Positions 21,870 to 32,965 of a stretch of 64,000 bases of DNA are shown piece after piece. The translations under genes were made by a program, and so were the position numbers. The DNA is from Glandiceps talaboti (lineage: Eukaryota > Hemichordata > Enteropneusta > Spengelidae): the NCBI RefSeq assembly GCF_964340395.1, contig NC_135562.1, positions 19,370,626-19,434,625 of the forward strand, in the 5' to 3' direction. The notes under the pieces are model-generated. The model was not told where the DNA came from. It was given only the letters and a program-made list of their open reading frames with translations, and did no database searches. How positions within the stretch are numbered: the stretch's first letter is position 1; each line of letters opens with the position of its first letter.

Positions 21870-22011
21870 ATCAAGGAAAATAGCGCCAATGGTGTTGAAG
21901 CACAACTGTATTGTTTTTTAAAACATCTATTCATACATGAGCCATGTTAGGTTATATGTTTTCATTTCCTGAATGACTATCGAGTTGCCTATCCAACATA
22001 GTTGTAATCTA
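21870..22011 (-). repeat. Family A 3' end, reversed, split by the 8-kb element
   Basis: Reverse-complemented, this reads GTTGGATAGGCAACTCGATA ... ACAGTTGTGCTTCAACACCA, the 3' terminus of family A as at 58140-58266. The same family A copy resumes right of the element at 30019 and continues, with more insertions, to about 34680. Confidence 0.8.
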
Positions 22012-22024
22012 CACTACCAGAAAT

Positions 22025-25005
22025 AAAATTCTTACTTTCTTGTCTCAAGAAAATAATTCTTGACACAAGAAAATTAAGAACATACAAGCATGTTCAAGAA
22101 TAAATAAGAAAGTTCAAGTATGCAAAATGACAAAATGTATGGAATATATTCTTGACACAAGAATGTTTTCTTGCCACAAGAATTTGTCAGACATTTTTTC
22201 TTATTGAATCTTAACATCAAGAAAGGCAATTCTCATTATAAGAATCTCCAAGAAATGTACCATACATATTCTTCATATGAGATTTGAATTCTTGAGTTTT
22301 CTTGCACAACAATCTTGGTACAAGAATAAAATTCTTACTTATGCTTGTCAACCCATGCATTCTTAATACAAGAATTGAATTCTTGAGTTTTCTTGCTCAG
22401 CAATTCTTCTCACAAGAATAAAATTCTTACTTTTTCTTGTCAACCCATGCATTCTTGAAACAAGAATTGAGTTCTTGAGTTTTCTTGCCCAAGAATTCTT
22501 GGTACAAGAATGAGATTCTTACTTTTTCTTGTCAACCCATGCATTCTTGAAACAAGAATTGAATTCTTGAGTTTTCTTGCCCAAGAATTCTTGGTACAAG
22601 AATGAGATTCTTACTTTTTCTTGTCAACCCATGCATTCTTGTTACAAGAATTGAATTCTTGAGTTTTCTTGAGCAAGAATTCTTGGTACAAGAATGAAAT
22701 TCTTACTTTTTCTTGTCAACCCATGCATTCTTGAAACAAGAATTGAATTCTTGAGTTTTCTTGAGCAAGAATTCTTGGTACAAGAATGAGATTCTTACTT
22801 TTTCTTGTCAACCCATGCATTCTTGAAACAAGAATTGAGTTCTTGAGTTTTCTAGCCCAAGAATTCTTGGTACAAGAATGAAATTCATACTTTTTCTTGT
22901 CAACCCATGCATTCTTGAAACAAGAATTGAATTCTTGAGTTTTCTTGAGCAAGAATTCTTGGCACAAGAATGAGATTCTTACTTTTTCTTGTCAACCCAT
23001 GCATTCTTGAAACAAGAATTGATTTCTTGAGTTATATTGCCCAAGAATTCTTGGTACAAGAATGAAATTCTTACTTTTTCTTGTCAACCCATGCATTGTT
23101 GTTACAAGAATTGAATTCTTGAGTTATCTTGTCCAAGAATTCCTGGCACAAGAATGAGATTCTTACTTTTTCTTGTCAACCCTTGCATTCTTGTTACAAG
23201 AATTGAATTCTTGAGTTTTCTTGCCCAAGAATTCTTGGTACAAGAATGAAATTCTTACTTTTTCTTGTCAACCCTTGCATTCTTGTTACAAGAATTGAAT
23301 TCTTGAGTTTTCTTGAGCAAGAATTCTTGGTACAAGAATGAGATTCTTACTTTTTCTTGTCAACCCTTGCATTCTTGTTACAAGAATTGAATTCTTGAGT
23401 TTTCTTGCCCAAGAATTCTTGGTACAAGAATGAAATTCTTACTTTTTCTTGTCAACCCTTGCATTCTTGTTACAAGAATTGAATTCTTGAGTTTTCTTGC
23501 CCAAGAATTCTTGGTACAAGAATGAAATTCTTACTTTTTCTTGTCAACCCTTGCATTCTTGTTACAAGAATTGAATTCTTGAGTTTTCTTGCCCAAGAAT
23601 TCTTGGTACAAGAATGAAATTCTTACTTTTTCTTGTCAACCCTTGCATTCTTGTTACAAGAATTGAATTCTTGAGTTTTCTTGAGCAAGAATTCTTGGTA
23701 CAAGAATGAGATTCTTACTTTTTCTTGTCAACCCCTGCATTCTTGTTACAAGAATTGAATTCTTGAGTTTTCTTGAGCAAGAATTCTTGGTACAAGAATG
23801 AAATGCTTACTTTTTCTTGTCAACCCATGCATTCTTGATACAAGAAATGAATTCTTGGGGTTTCTTGCCCCACAATTCTTGGTACAAGAATGAAATTCTT
23901 ACTCTTTCTTGTCTATCCATGAATTCTTGGGGTTTCTTGCCCAACAATACTTGGTACAAGAATGAAATTCTTACTTTTTCTTGTTCAGCCATGCATTTTT
24001 GAGTTTTCTTGCCCAAGAATTCTTGGTACAAGAATGAAATTCTTACTTTTTCTTGTCAACCCATGCATTCTTGAAACAAGAATTGAATTCTTGAGTTTTC
24101 TAGCCCAAGAATTCTTGGTACAAGAATGAGATTCTTACTTTTTTCTTGTCAACCCATGCATTCTTGTTACAAGAATTGAATTCTTGAGTTTTCTTGCCCA
24201 AGAATTCTTGGTACAAGAATGAAATTCATACTTTTTCTTGTCAACCCATGTATTCTTGAAACAAGAATTGAATTCTTGAGTTTTCTTGAGCAAGAATTCT
24301 TGGTACAAGAATGAGATTCTTACTTTTTCTTGTCAACCCATGCATTCTTGAAAGAAGAATTGAGTTCTTGAGTTTTCTAGCCCAAGAATTCTTGGTACAA
24401 GAATAAAATTCTTACTTTTTCTTGTCAACCCATGCATTGTTGTTACAAGAATTGAATTCTTGAGTTATCTTGTCCAAGAATTCCTGGCACAAGAATGAGA
24501 TTCTTACTTTTTCTTGTCAACCCTTGCATTCTTGTTACAAGAATTGAATTCTTGAGTTTTCTTGCCCAAGAATTCTTGGAACAAGAATGAAATTCTTACT
24601 TTTTCTTGTCAACCCTTGCATTCTTGTTACAAGAATTGAATTCTTGAGTTTTCTTGAGCAAGAATTCTTGGTACAAGAATGAGATTCTTACTTTTTCTTG
24701 TCAACCCCTGCATTCTTGTTACAAGAATTGAATTCTTGAGTTTTCTTGAGCAAGAATTCTTGGTACAAGAATGAAATTCTTACTTTTTCTTGTCAACCCA
24801 TGCATTCTTGATACAAGAAATGAATTCTTGGGGTTTCTTGCCCCACAATTCTTGGTACAAGAATGAAATTCTTACTTTTTCTTGTCTATCCATGAATTCT
24901 TGGGGTTTCTTGCCCAACAATACTTGGTACAAGAATGAAATTCTTACTTTTTCTTGTTCAGCCATGCATTTTTGAGTTTTCTTGCCCAACAATTCTTGGT
25001 ACAAG
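22025..25005. repeat. 92-bp satellite array (left arm of the 8-kb element)
   Basis: After a degenerate start, regular units from about 22330 contain GAATTCTTGAGTTTTCTTGC, CCAAGAATTCTTGGTACAAG and TACTTTTTCTTGTCAACCC. Each unit holds several copies of the palindrome CAAGAATTCTTG or its halves. Blocks recur: 23800-24060 and 24773-25010 are almost identical at an offset of 973 bp, showing unequal exchange within the array. Confidence 0.95.
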
Positions 25006-25286
25006 TATGAGATTGTCAGTTAGACTCCATGCACAAACAAAAGGATATATCCCTTTTGTTAATAGTGTGTCTCCATTGGTCAAGCTTGTATATATGGCCA
25101 TATATGGAAGTGTGTGGGCAGACCTGATGCTTTCTGGGATAGCATCATTTGGCTCCATTTTTGAATTCACAACTGCAACTTTGTTAGAAGATTGACAACA
25201 TTGTCATTTTTGATCCTGCATCATACATCTTAAACTTGAAAACATGGTTTAACCTTGGCCGGTTTTAGAAAAAAGATTGTACCCAG

Positions 25287-25374
25287 CTTAGAGAGTGGCA
25301 TCTGTTGTGTTCAGAGTCTATCAACAAGTTTAAAAACGAAGACGTTAAAGAAGCAATGTGGAGGGCATTCTTTG
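25287..25374 (+). CDS. Exon-like segment inside the 8-kb element
   Basis: GATTGTACCCAG precedes and TTCTTTG/GTAAGTGC follows a stretch with a good open frame: LREWHLLCSESINKF then KNEDVKEAMWRAFF. It is the only exon-like segment in the unique middle part, so it may be a remnant of the element's own gene or a captured host exon. Family not recognised. Confidence 0.35.
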
Positions 25375-25959
25375 GTAAGTGCAATATTTCACATTCTTCA
25401 GAACTTTGAATCTGTATAAATGTTATCATGGCCATTGTTACACTGGGCTTGAGGTTTAAAGTTTGACTCTCCTCCCAGTGAAAGGTCTTGCAATGTCATC
25501 AAATTTATCCTGTAAGCAATGTTTAGTACACTTCACTCAATATACTCAAAGTCTAACTAACACCATGTAAATAAACCTTATGCAATCTTGTGAGCATGTG
25601 TACTTAGAAAAGGTGCAGATTAGCATATATTAGACTGACAGATCAGCCATTGTGGGTGTGGCCTGGCCTACATGTAGGTACATTTTACATTGCCATGAAA
25701 CTTGCCTAGCTACATGTACATCTCCAGAAGTAACATCCTACATAGCCCAGTAACTTGTCTTGTTTTACTATCTCAAGAAGCTCTCAACACTTAGTACAAA
25801 GACAAGGTCATGGGCAACACTTAACAATAGATATAATTATTAAACTGTACTCGATTACTATGGAAGTCTTTGACAACTTTTGAGACAATTTCTTTCTTGT
25901 TCACTTTCCAGGTTGGTTACCATGACAGTGTAGCCCAAGCCTACCTCTTCCTTGTACAA

Positions 25960-26408
25960 CTTGTGTCACCATATTGTTGTATGGCTGCGAGTCATGGATA
26001 ATCTCTAAGGATATGGAGAATAAAATCAACTCCTTTGGCACATCATGTTACCGTATAATGTTAAACATCAAGAGGATTGACAAAGTACCAAATGTTACTA
26101 TCTACAATCTTACGGAGACTGTGCCCCTTGTCGAGAGAGCCAGGAATCGTCAACTAAAATTCCTTGGACATGTACTGCGCATGCGTGATGGGGAGCCTGT
26201 CAAGGTGTATGCATTGTATGTCCCAAAACATGGAAAGAGGAAACCTGGAAGGCAAAGAACCCTGTTCTCAAAATACATCCACTATCTTCTGGGAGATGCA
26301 GATGGCATGCTGAATCATGGTCAACTTTCAGAAATGGCTCAAAACCGTTGTGGCTGGAGGAAACTTATGGTCGACTGCTGCACAGTCGAAAGATGATGAT
26401 GATGACCT
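25960..26408 (+). pseudogene. RTE-type LINE reverse transcriptase 3' fragment
   Basis: The frame from LLYGCESWIISKDMENKI through RNRQLKFLGHVLRM to KHGKRKPGRQRT is the typical C-terminus of RTE/BovB-like LINE ORFs. It ends with a stop followed by a short GAT repeat (26393-26404), a usual RTE-type 3' tail. It is truncated at the 5' side. It lies inside the 8-kb element, so it inserted after, or travelled with, that element. Confidence 0.85.
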
Positions 26409-27640
26409 CTTCCTCGAAGAACAGGTACTTCAGGACAAATTTACTAATCCACATGACATGAAGAACACATTGTATACTATAGGAAGAAGCTGAAGGAACT
26501 CCATAGATACATTGTAGTACCAGACAAACGATGACAGCGAGTAGGAACAATTGTTGTTTAACTTTTTAATTTGATCCTCATTTTCCCAACTTGTAGTTTT
26601 TTCTGTGCAAAGAAATTCCTCCTGATAGAAAGAGCATTTAATTTTTTAAATATTTAATTCAAGTTAATTAGATCATGGGCATTGATGAGAAATGGACTGG
26701 AAACAACAGCCAGGTAAAGCTATAAAGTTATGATGATTCTCTGTTGTCTGTCTGTCAGCCTTTTCTATTTCAACTTCTTCATCGACCTTTTTTTCAAAGT
26801 TACGTTGTCACTTCTTTTCTGAAATCAGAAGTCAGATTACTTTGATATTTGGTGCACTGAGAATGGCTATTTTCTGCACAGGTCAATCAGGATATTTTGA
26901 CTTCTTGTCCAAAGTCATTGGTCAGATTGCATTGACATTAATTGTGCACATCCCTATTTTTAGTGAATATTTTGGATAAAAAGTAATGCACCCAATTGAC
27001 GGGGAATAAATCAGTTCTACCATTTGTACACAATTGATTTCCTTTGATCTTTTGCTTGCTTTCCAGTCCATCTCTCTCCAATGTCTATGATTTGTTTGAT
27101 TTTTAATCTTTTAAGTAAAAATTGAAATTCATTCAGGGGCAATTGAATATGAAGTCTCCCTATTGCAATTTAAGATTTCTGTTGCCATCTAAATTACAGA
27201 AAGTGTGCATTTCTTGGGTAGGTACCCTGTTGCTGTTAACTGTCGTAAAATAGGCTATTAGCAAATTTACTGGGGTTGTCTGTCAATGTCATACTTTTAT
27301 CCTTGAGCTTGTGAAATCAAGGTCCATTAAGTTTTGGGGCAAGCCCAGTGGACTATTTCAATGGACTGAGGCCGTTTAAGTTAGGCTAAATATCTTGTAA
27401 TCAATATCCAGATTTCATTTCACAGTAACAAGATAATGTATGATGGCATGTGAAAGTATTTAAAGAAGATGAAACTGGTTGAAGTGTTACATGACATTGA
27501 AATGTTATATTTTTAGAAGAGTTCAAAAAATATTTAATGACAGTTTTATTGACTTACATGTATATTGCCATTATTTATGTAAATAAAAGTTTTACAATTT
27601 ACAAGTTTTGTTTGGGGTAGATTTTTCATTAAAGGGGACT
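26409..27640. other. Unique middle part of the 8-kb element, no gene seen
   Basis: AT-rich with no supported frame. AATAAA-like sequence near 27581. Confidence 0.4.
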
Positions 27641-27659
27641 GTATTTATGGAAATCATTT

Positions 27660-29850
27660 TTTCCATATAATGAGTACTTTTCCTTGAATATTCTCCAGAT
27701 AAGAATTCTTTTTCTTGCATATTCTTGAGACAAGAATTCTCTTTCTTGAATATTCTTGAGACAAGATTCCCTTTTCTTGAATATTCTTAGGACAAGAATT
27801 CTCTTTCTTGAATATTCTTGGGCCAAGAATTCTGTTGCTTGAATATTCTTGAGGCAAGAATTCTTTTTCCTAAATATTCTTGAGACAAGAATTCTCTTTC
27901 TTGAATATTCTTGGGACAAGAATTCTTTTTCTTGAATATTCTTGGGACAAGAATTCTATTTCCTCAATATTCTTGGGACAAGAATTCTATTTCTTGATTA
28001 TTCTTGAGACAAGAATTCTTTTTCTTGAATATTCTTGAGACAAGAATTCTTTTTCTTGAATATTCTTGAGACAAGAATTCTCTTTCTTGAATATTCTTCG
28101 GACAAGAATTCTCTTTCTTGAATATTCTTGGGACAAGAATTCTTTTTCTTGAATATTCTTGGGACAAGAATTCTCTTTCTTGAATATTCTTGGGACAAGA
28201 ATTCTATTTCTTGAATATTCTTGGGACAAGAATTGTCTTCCTTGAATATTCTTGGGACAAGAATTCTATTTCTTGAATATTCTTGAGACAAGAATTCTAT
28301 TTCCTCAATATTCTTTGCACAAGAATTCTCTTTCTTGAATATTCTTGGGACAAGAATTCTCTTTCTTGAATATTCTTGGGGCAAGAATTCTTTTTCTTGA
28401 ATATTCTTGGGGCAAGAATTCTTTTTCTTGAATATTCTTGGGACAAGAATTCTCTTTCTTGCATATTCTTGGGACAAGAATTCTATTTCTTGAATATTCT
28501 TGGCATAAGAATTGTTTTCCTTGAATATTCTTGGGACAAGAATTCTATGTCTTGAATATTCTTGAGACAAGAATTCTATTTCCTCAATATTCTTTGCACA
28601 AGAATTCTCTTTCTTGAATATTCTTGGGGCAAGAATTCTCTTTCTTGAATATTCTTGGGACAAGAATTCTCTTTCTTGAATATTCTTGGGACAAGAATTC
28701 TTTTTCTTGAATATTCTTGGGACAAGAATTCTTTTTCTTGATAATTCTTGGGACAAGAATTCTATTTCTTGAAAATTCTTGGGACAAGAATTCTCTTTCT
28801 TGAATATTCTTGGGGCAAGAATTCTTTTTCTTGAATATTCTTGGGGCAAGAATTCTTTTTCTTGAATATTCTTGGGACAAGAATTCTCTTTCTTGCATAT
28901 TCTTGGGACAAGAATTCTATTTCTTGAATATTCTTGGCATAAGAATTGTTTTCCTTGAATATTCTTGGGGCAAGAATTCTTTTTCTTGAATATTCTTGGG
29001 ACAAGAATTCTCTTTCTTGCATATTCTTGGGACAAGAATTCTATTTCTTGAATATTCTTGGCATAAGAATTGTTTTCCTTGAATATTCTTGGGACAAGAA
29101 TTCTATGTCTTGAATATTCTTGAGACAAGAATTCTATTTCCTCAATATTCTTTGCACAAGAATTCTCTTTCTTGAATATTCTTGGGGCAAGAATTCTCTT
29201 TCTTGAATATTCTTGGGACAAGAATTCTCTTTCTTGAATATTCTTGGGACAAGAATTCTTTTTCTTGAATATTCTTGGGACAAGAATTCTTTTTCTTGAT
29301 AATTCTTGGGACAAGAATTCTATTTCTTGAAAATTCTTGGGACAAGAATTCTCTTTCTTGAATATTCTTGGGACAAGAATTCTCTTTCTTGAATATTCTT
29401 GGGACGAGAATTCTTTTTCTTGATAATTCTCGGGACAAGAATACTATTTCTTGAAAATTCTTGGGACAAGAATTCTCTCTCTTGAATATTCTTGGGACAA
29501 GAATTCTCTTTCTTGAATATTCTTGGGACAAGAATTCTCTTTCTTGATAATTCTCAGGACAAGAATTCTCTTTCTTGAAAATTCTTGGGACAAGAATTCT
29601 CTTTCTTGAATATTCTTGGGACAAGATTCCCTTTTCTTGAATATTCTTGGGACAAGAATTCTCTTTCTTGAATAATCTTGGCACAAGAATCCTCTTTCTT
29701 GATTATTATTGGGACAAGAATGCTGTTTCTTGAATATTCTTGAGACAAGAATTTATTCTTGAGAATATTCTTGGGACAAGAATTCTCTTTCTTGAATATT
29801 CTTGAGACAAGAATTATTTTTCTTGAATATTCTTGAAACAAGTTCTTAGG
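27660..29850. repeat. 31-bp satellite array (right arm of the 8-kb element)
   Basis: Some 70 copies of a 31-bp unit, TTCTTGAATATTCTTGGGAC plus AAGAATTCTCT. Because 31 is not a multiple of three and no frame of the unit has a stop on the minus strand, long minus-strand frames arise (27998-29314 spans 438 codons) with a 31-residue period (EFLSQEYSRKRILVP...). Blocks such as 28300-28560 and 28580-29160 repeat as higher-order units. Confidence 0.95.
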
Positions 29851-30169
29851 ACAAGATTTTTGGGTAAACCTGGCATAAGAAAAAAATTCTTGATATAAGA
29901 ATTTATCGGTTAGAATTTTCAAGAATTGCAATTCTTAACCTACTGATTCTTGTCTCAAGAATTTTTTTCTTGTGTGAAGAATTTTTTTCTTGTCTCAAGA
30001 ATTTCATTTCTGGTAGTGTATGCAATTCATTTGACTTTTATTATTGATGTGGTCTTGTATTATGGGTGTGGTCTTGTTGCTTGGCATATATTTTCATCAA
30101 TGTTTCGAATGTTTATTCATTAGTGTAACAATTTGCGACGTTATCTTTATGAAATATGCTATCATTTCA

Positions 30170-30665
30170 GAGCTCAAAATTCGTGTTTTTAGTCCCTGCT
30201 GGACGCAGTCCGGGACGGGAACTTATGGATTGGGGTCCATCCATCCGTCCGTCCGTCCAGAGCTGTTTCTTCGAGATGCCTGGACTGTTTTTTTTTCAAA
30301 CTTGGTACAGGGGCAACATACAATGGCATACATATGCATGTTAATTTGTTTCATGCTACAATCCAATATGGCTGCCTAACAGCTATTTTGTTTGCAAATT
30401 TTCCATGTCCAAAGCCATAACTCAGACATGCTTGAATAGATCTCATTCAATATTGGTATTAGGACAGTGTTCTATGACATACATGTGCATAATTATTTTC
30501 ATCATGATACTATCCAATATGGCTGCCTGGCAGCCATATTGTTTGTGATTTTTCCATGTCCAAATCCATAACTCAAGACGTGCTTGCACAGATCTTATTC
30601 TAAGTTTGTATTAGGACAGTCTTCTATGACATACATGTGCTTATTCATTGTTGTCATGATACTGC
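30170..30665 (+). repeat. Dispersed repeat family B, first part
   Basis: Starts with CCCTGCTGGACGCAGTCCGG and a CCGTCCGTCC run, then has units of about 150 bp containing CCAAAGCCATAACTCAGACA, AGATCTCATTCAAAGTTGG and CAATATGGCTGCCTGGCAGC. It is inserted in the reversed family A copy. Other copies: 31555-32150, 48845-49185, 54108-54630. Confidence 0.85.
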
Positions 30666-30666
30666 T

Positions 30667-31452
30667 ACTACTGCCACCGAACGAAAAAAAACCTAGTAAT
30701 AATAGTAGTATTACAGATGTACGGGTTTGTCAATCATTAAAAAGTCACCGTCTGCAACTTACCGCCGCAATTTGTGTACATTATACTCACTACTACTCAC
30801 TCACATGTTTTACTCTATTGTTATCTGTGATAACTGTTACGTCATTCATAAATGTCGGCATGATGATTTAACTTACGGCCGTAATTCACATAATTTTCTG
30901 GAACATTCTTCTCCTCTTTTCAACCAGTTAACAATTCTCGACGTGTTTAAGTTACACAAGTATTTAGTAGGTGTTTTTGTTTACGATTTAATACACAATA
31001 ATTTACCACACTCTATAACCGATTATTGCTCGCTGTTTAATTATGAATACAATACACGACAGAAGGCTCAGGGCAATTTGTGTATTCCGCCAGTGAAGAC
31101 ATCAGTTGGACAACAATCAATATCATATACAGGTGTTGTGAGTCGTAGAGTTGAACGGTATAAGTATGGATAGTTCTAACGTTGCACTCTAGCACTTACA
31201 CTCTCATACTCTCGTACGGGATCGTTCAAGTCCAAGTCGGGAATTAGTCACGACTGAGAAGAGATTACCTGTATATTTTGTATTAAACTGATAATAAATA
31301 AATCTTTTCCAGTAAAAAAATGACTTCGTGTTTGTGTTTAGTGAGTATAATGTATGCAAATTGCGGCGGTAAGTTGTCGACGGTGACTTTTTAATGAATG
31401 ACAAACCCGTACATCTGTAATACTAGTTTTTTTTTCGTTCGGGGGCAGTAGT
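30667..31452. mobile_element. Inverted-repeat element with 114-bp TIRs carrying a LINE fragment
   Basis: Left arm 30667-30792 and right arm 31339-31452 are reverse complements over about 114 bp. The left arm has an extra 12 bp (TAATAATAGTAG-like). Ends read ACTACTGCC..GAACGAAAAA. Between the arms lies a LINE reverse transcriptase C-terminus (30880-31165). The element is inserted between units of family B. It may be a MITE that took up a LINE 3' end, or inverted duplicate LINE-flanking sequence. Confidence 0.75.
30880..31165 (+). pseudogene. LINE reverse transcriptase C-terminal fragment
   Basis: HSSPLFNQLTILDVFKLHKY, LVGVFVYDLIHNNLPHSI and YNTRQKAQGNLCIPPVKTSV follow the standard end of CR1/Rex/L2-like ORF2. 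A 3' AATAAATAAAT stretch near 31289 would fit a LINE tail. It is truncated and lacks catalytic motifs. Confidence 0.7.
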
Positions 31453-31552
31453 CTGGGGGGCAGTTGTTCTTCAGGGGCAGTTGTCCGGGGGGCAATTGTC
31501 CTTCGGGGGCAGTTGTCCGGGGGGCAGTTGTCCGGGGGACAATTGTCCTGTT
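31440..31552. repeat. G-rich short tandem repeat
   Basis: Units of GGGGGCAGTTGTCCGG and GGGGGGCAATTGTCC repeat about six times. G runs spaced this way could form G-quadruplexes. Confidence 0.85.
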
Positions 31553-31554
31553 AC

Positions 31555-32394
31555 CTATTAGCACAGTGTTCTATGACATACATGTGCCTGTTCATTGTTA
31601 TTGTGATACGATCCAATATGGCTGCCTGGCAGCCATTTTGTTGGGCAAATTTTCCATGTCCAAAGCCATAACTCACACATGCTTTAACAGATCTCATTCA
31701 AAGTTGGTACTAGGACAGTGTTCTATGACATATGTGCATATCCATTTTCGTCGTGATACGATCCGATATGGCTTCCTGGCAGCAATTTTGTTGGCACAGT
31801 TTTCATGTCCAAAGCCATAACTTAGACATGCTTTAACAGATCTCATTCAAAGTTAGTATCAGGACATTGTTCTATGACATATGTGCATCTCCATTTTCGT
31901 CGTGATATGATCCAATATGGCTGTCTGGCAGCCATTTTGTTTGTGAATTTTCCATGTCCAAAGCCATAACTCAGAAATTCTTTAACCGATCTCATTCAAA
32001 GTTGGTATTAGGACAGTGTTCTAGGACATATATGTGCATATCCATTTTCGTCGTGATACGATCTGATATGGCTTCCTGGCAGCAATTTTGTTGGCACAGT
32101 TTTCATGTCCAAAGCCATAACTCAGCCATGCTTGACCAGGTCCCCACACCCCCCCCCCCACCCCCGTAGTTGACCTATCCTTTATTGTTGAATGGTTTAT
32201 TCCATCATGTCATCTTGAAGAGTAGGCATGTTCGATGTCCAACGAGCAGAACCAACATATCTAAGTCTGTTTGATTTAGGTTCACAAGTGTTGATGCTTG
32301 ATCAGAGTAGTGATATCAAGAAAATGACAACATAAACTGCCTGTTCATTAAATCCAATCAGAGCTGGGACTATGTCATTGTCATTGATTTGTTT
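31555..32394 (+). repeat. Family B, second part, four units of about 150 bp
   Basis: GGCTGCCTGGCAGCCATTTT and its variants recur near 31619, 31770, 31918 and 32070. The block ends with a C-run near 32148 and the family B tail (AACTATGTCATT-like) near 32370. Confidence 0.85.
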
Positions 32395-32695
32395 CTTGGT
32401 AGCCCAGGTGGGCTACCATCATCTGAGATTGGTAGCCCAAGAGCAATGGTTGGTAGCCCATATGCATGTGTCCCTATAGTGACCCATACATCCAAAAATG
32501 TTCATCTCGGTTCCCTTCGTCAAGTATGGCATCAAATAAGATGTTAAGTGTGACCTCTCACAGGTCCTATAGTCAAGTTGTCATAGTTTCATTAAAAACT
32601 TTGTTGCCCAATTTGGCTACCACCATAATTTGGTAGCCCAGAGATGCACATTGGTAGTCTGTGGATGTGAGACTACCCGAGTTTTAAGCCCTGCA
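32395..32695. repeat. 'GGTAGCCC' dispersed repeat
   Basis: Several phrases of GGTAGCCCA and GGGCTACCA in both orientations. A related shorter copy lies at 20755-20870. Confidence 0.55.
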
Positions 32696-32699
32696 TTTA

Positions 32700-32965
32700 G
32701 CTATTGCTATGGGTGGGGTCATATTTGCATTTATTTTTGAATGTTTACTCAATTACTTACAAGATGATATCATTATTTGACCAAATGTACTCCCATTTTA
32801 TTGTTTCTAAGGGCGTGGTCATGGTTGCTAGGCATACTTGCATACACTATTTGAACGTTTGTTAACTTGTCTATTTTCATTAATATTTCAAATGTTTGTT
32901 CATTGGTGTAAGAATTTGCGATGTTATCTTTATGAAATATGCTACCATTTAGCTGTTGTTATTAA
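32700..32965 (-). repeat. Family A, reversed, segment between insertions
   Basis: Reverse complement contains AGCAACCATGACCACGCCC and the flanking family A phrases. It continues the copy seen at 21870-22011 and 30019-30169 and resumes at 34020. Confidence 0.8.

Larger units (their letters stand above)
22012..30018. mobile_element. 8-kb inverted-repeat element made largely of satellites, TA flanks
   Basis: The left end CACTACCAGAAATAAAATTC and the right end, read inverted (CACTACCAGAAATGAAATTC), match apart from one base. The dinucleotide TA lies directly outside both ends (22010-22011 and 30019-30020). Outside these the same family A repeat continues on both sides, which confirms insertion as a unit. 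The CACTA start recalls En/Spm (CACTA) transposons, which also have repeat-rich subterminal regions, but those normally make 2-4 bp duplications and TA also fits Tc1/mariner-like elements. Contents are a 92-bp array (to 25005), a 2.6-kb middle with one exon-like segment and a LINE fragment, and a 31-bp array (27660-29850). No transposase was recognised. Confidence 0.75.

Noticed and set aside
27998-29684. Long minus-strand ORFs as protein-coding genes
   Set aside because: They are reading frames of the 31-bp satellite, present in all three frames, without start context, splice sites or non-repetitive domain.
22012-30018. Firm assignment of the 8-kb element to En/Spm (CACTA)
   Set aside because: The CACTA terminus fits, but the apparent duplication is TA only and no CACTA transposase was recognised. 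The superfamily is left open.
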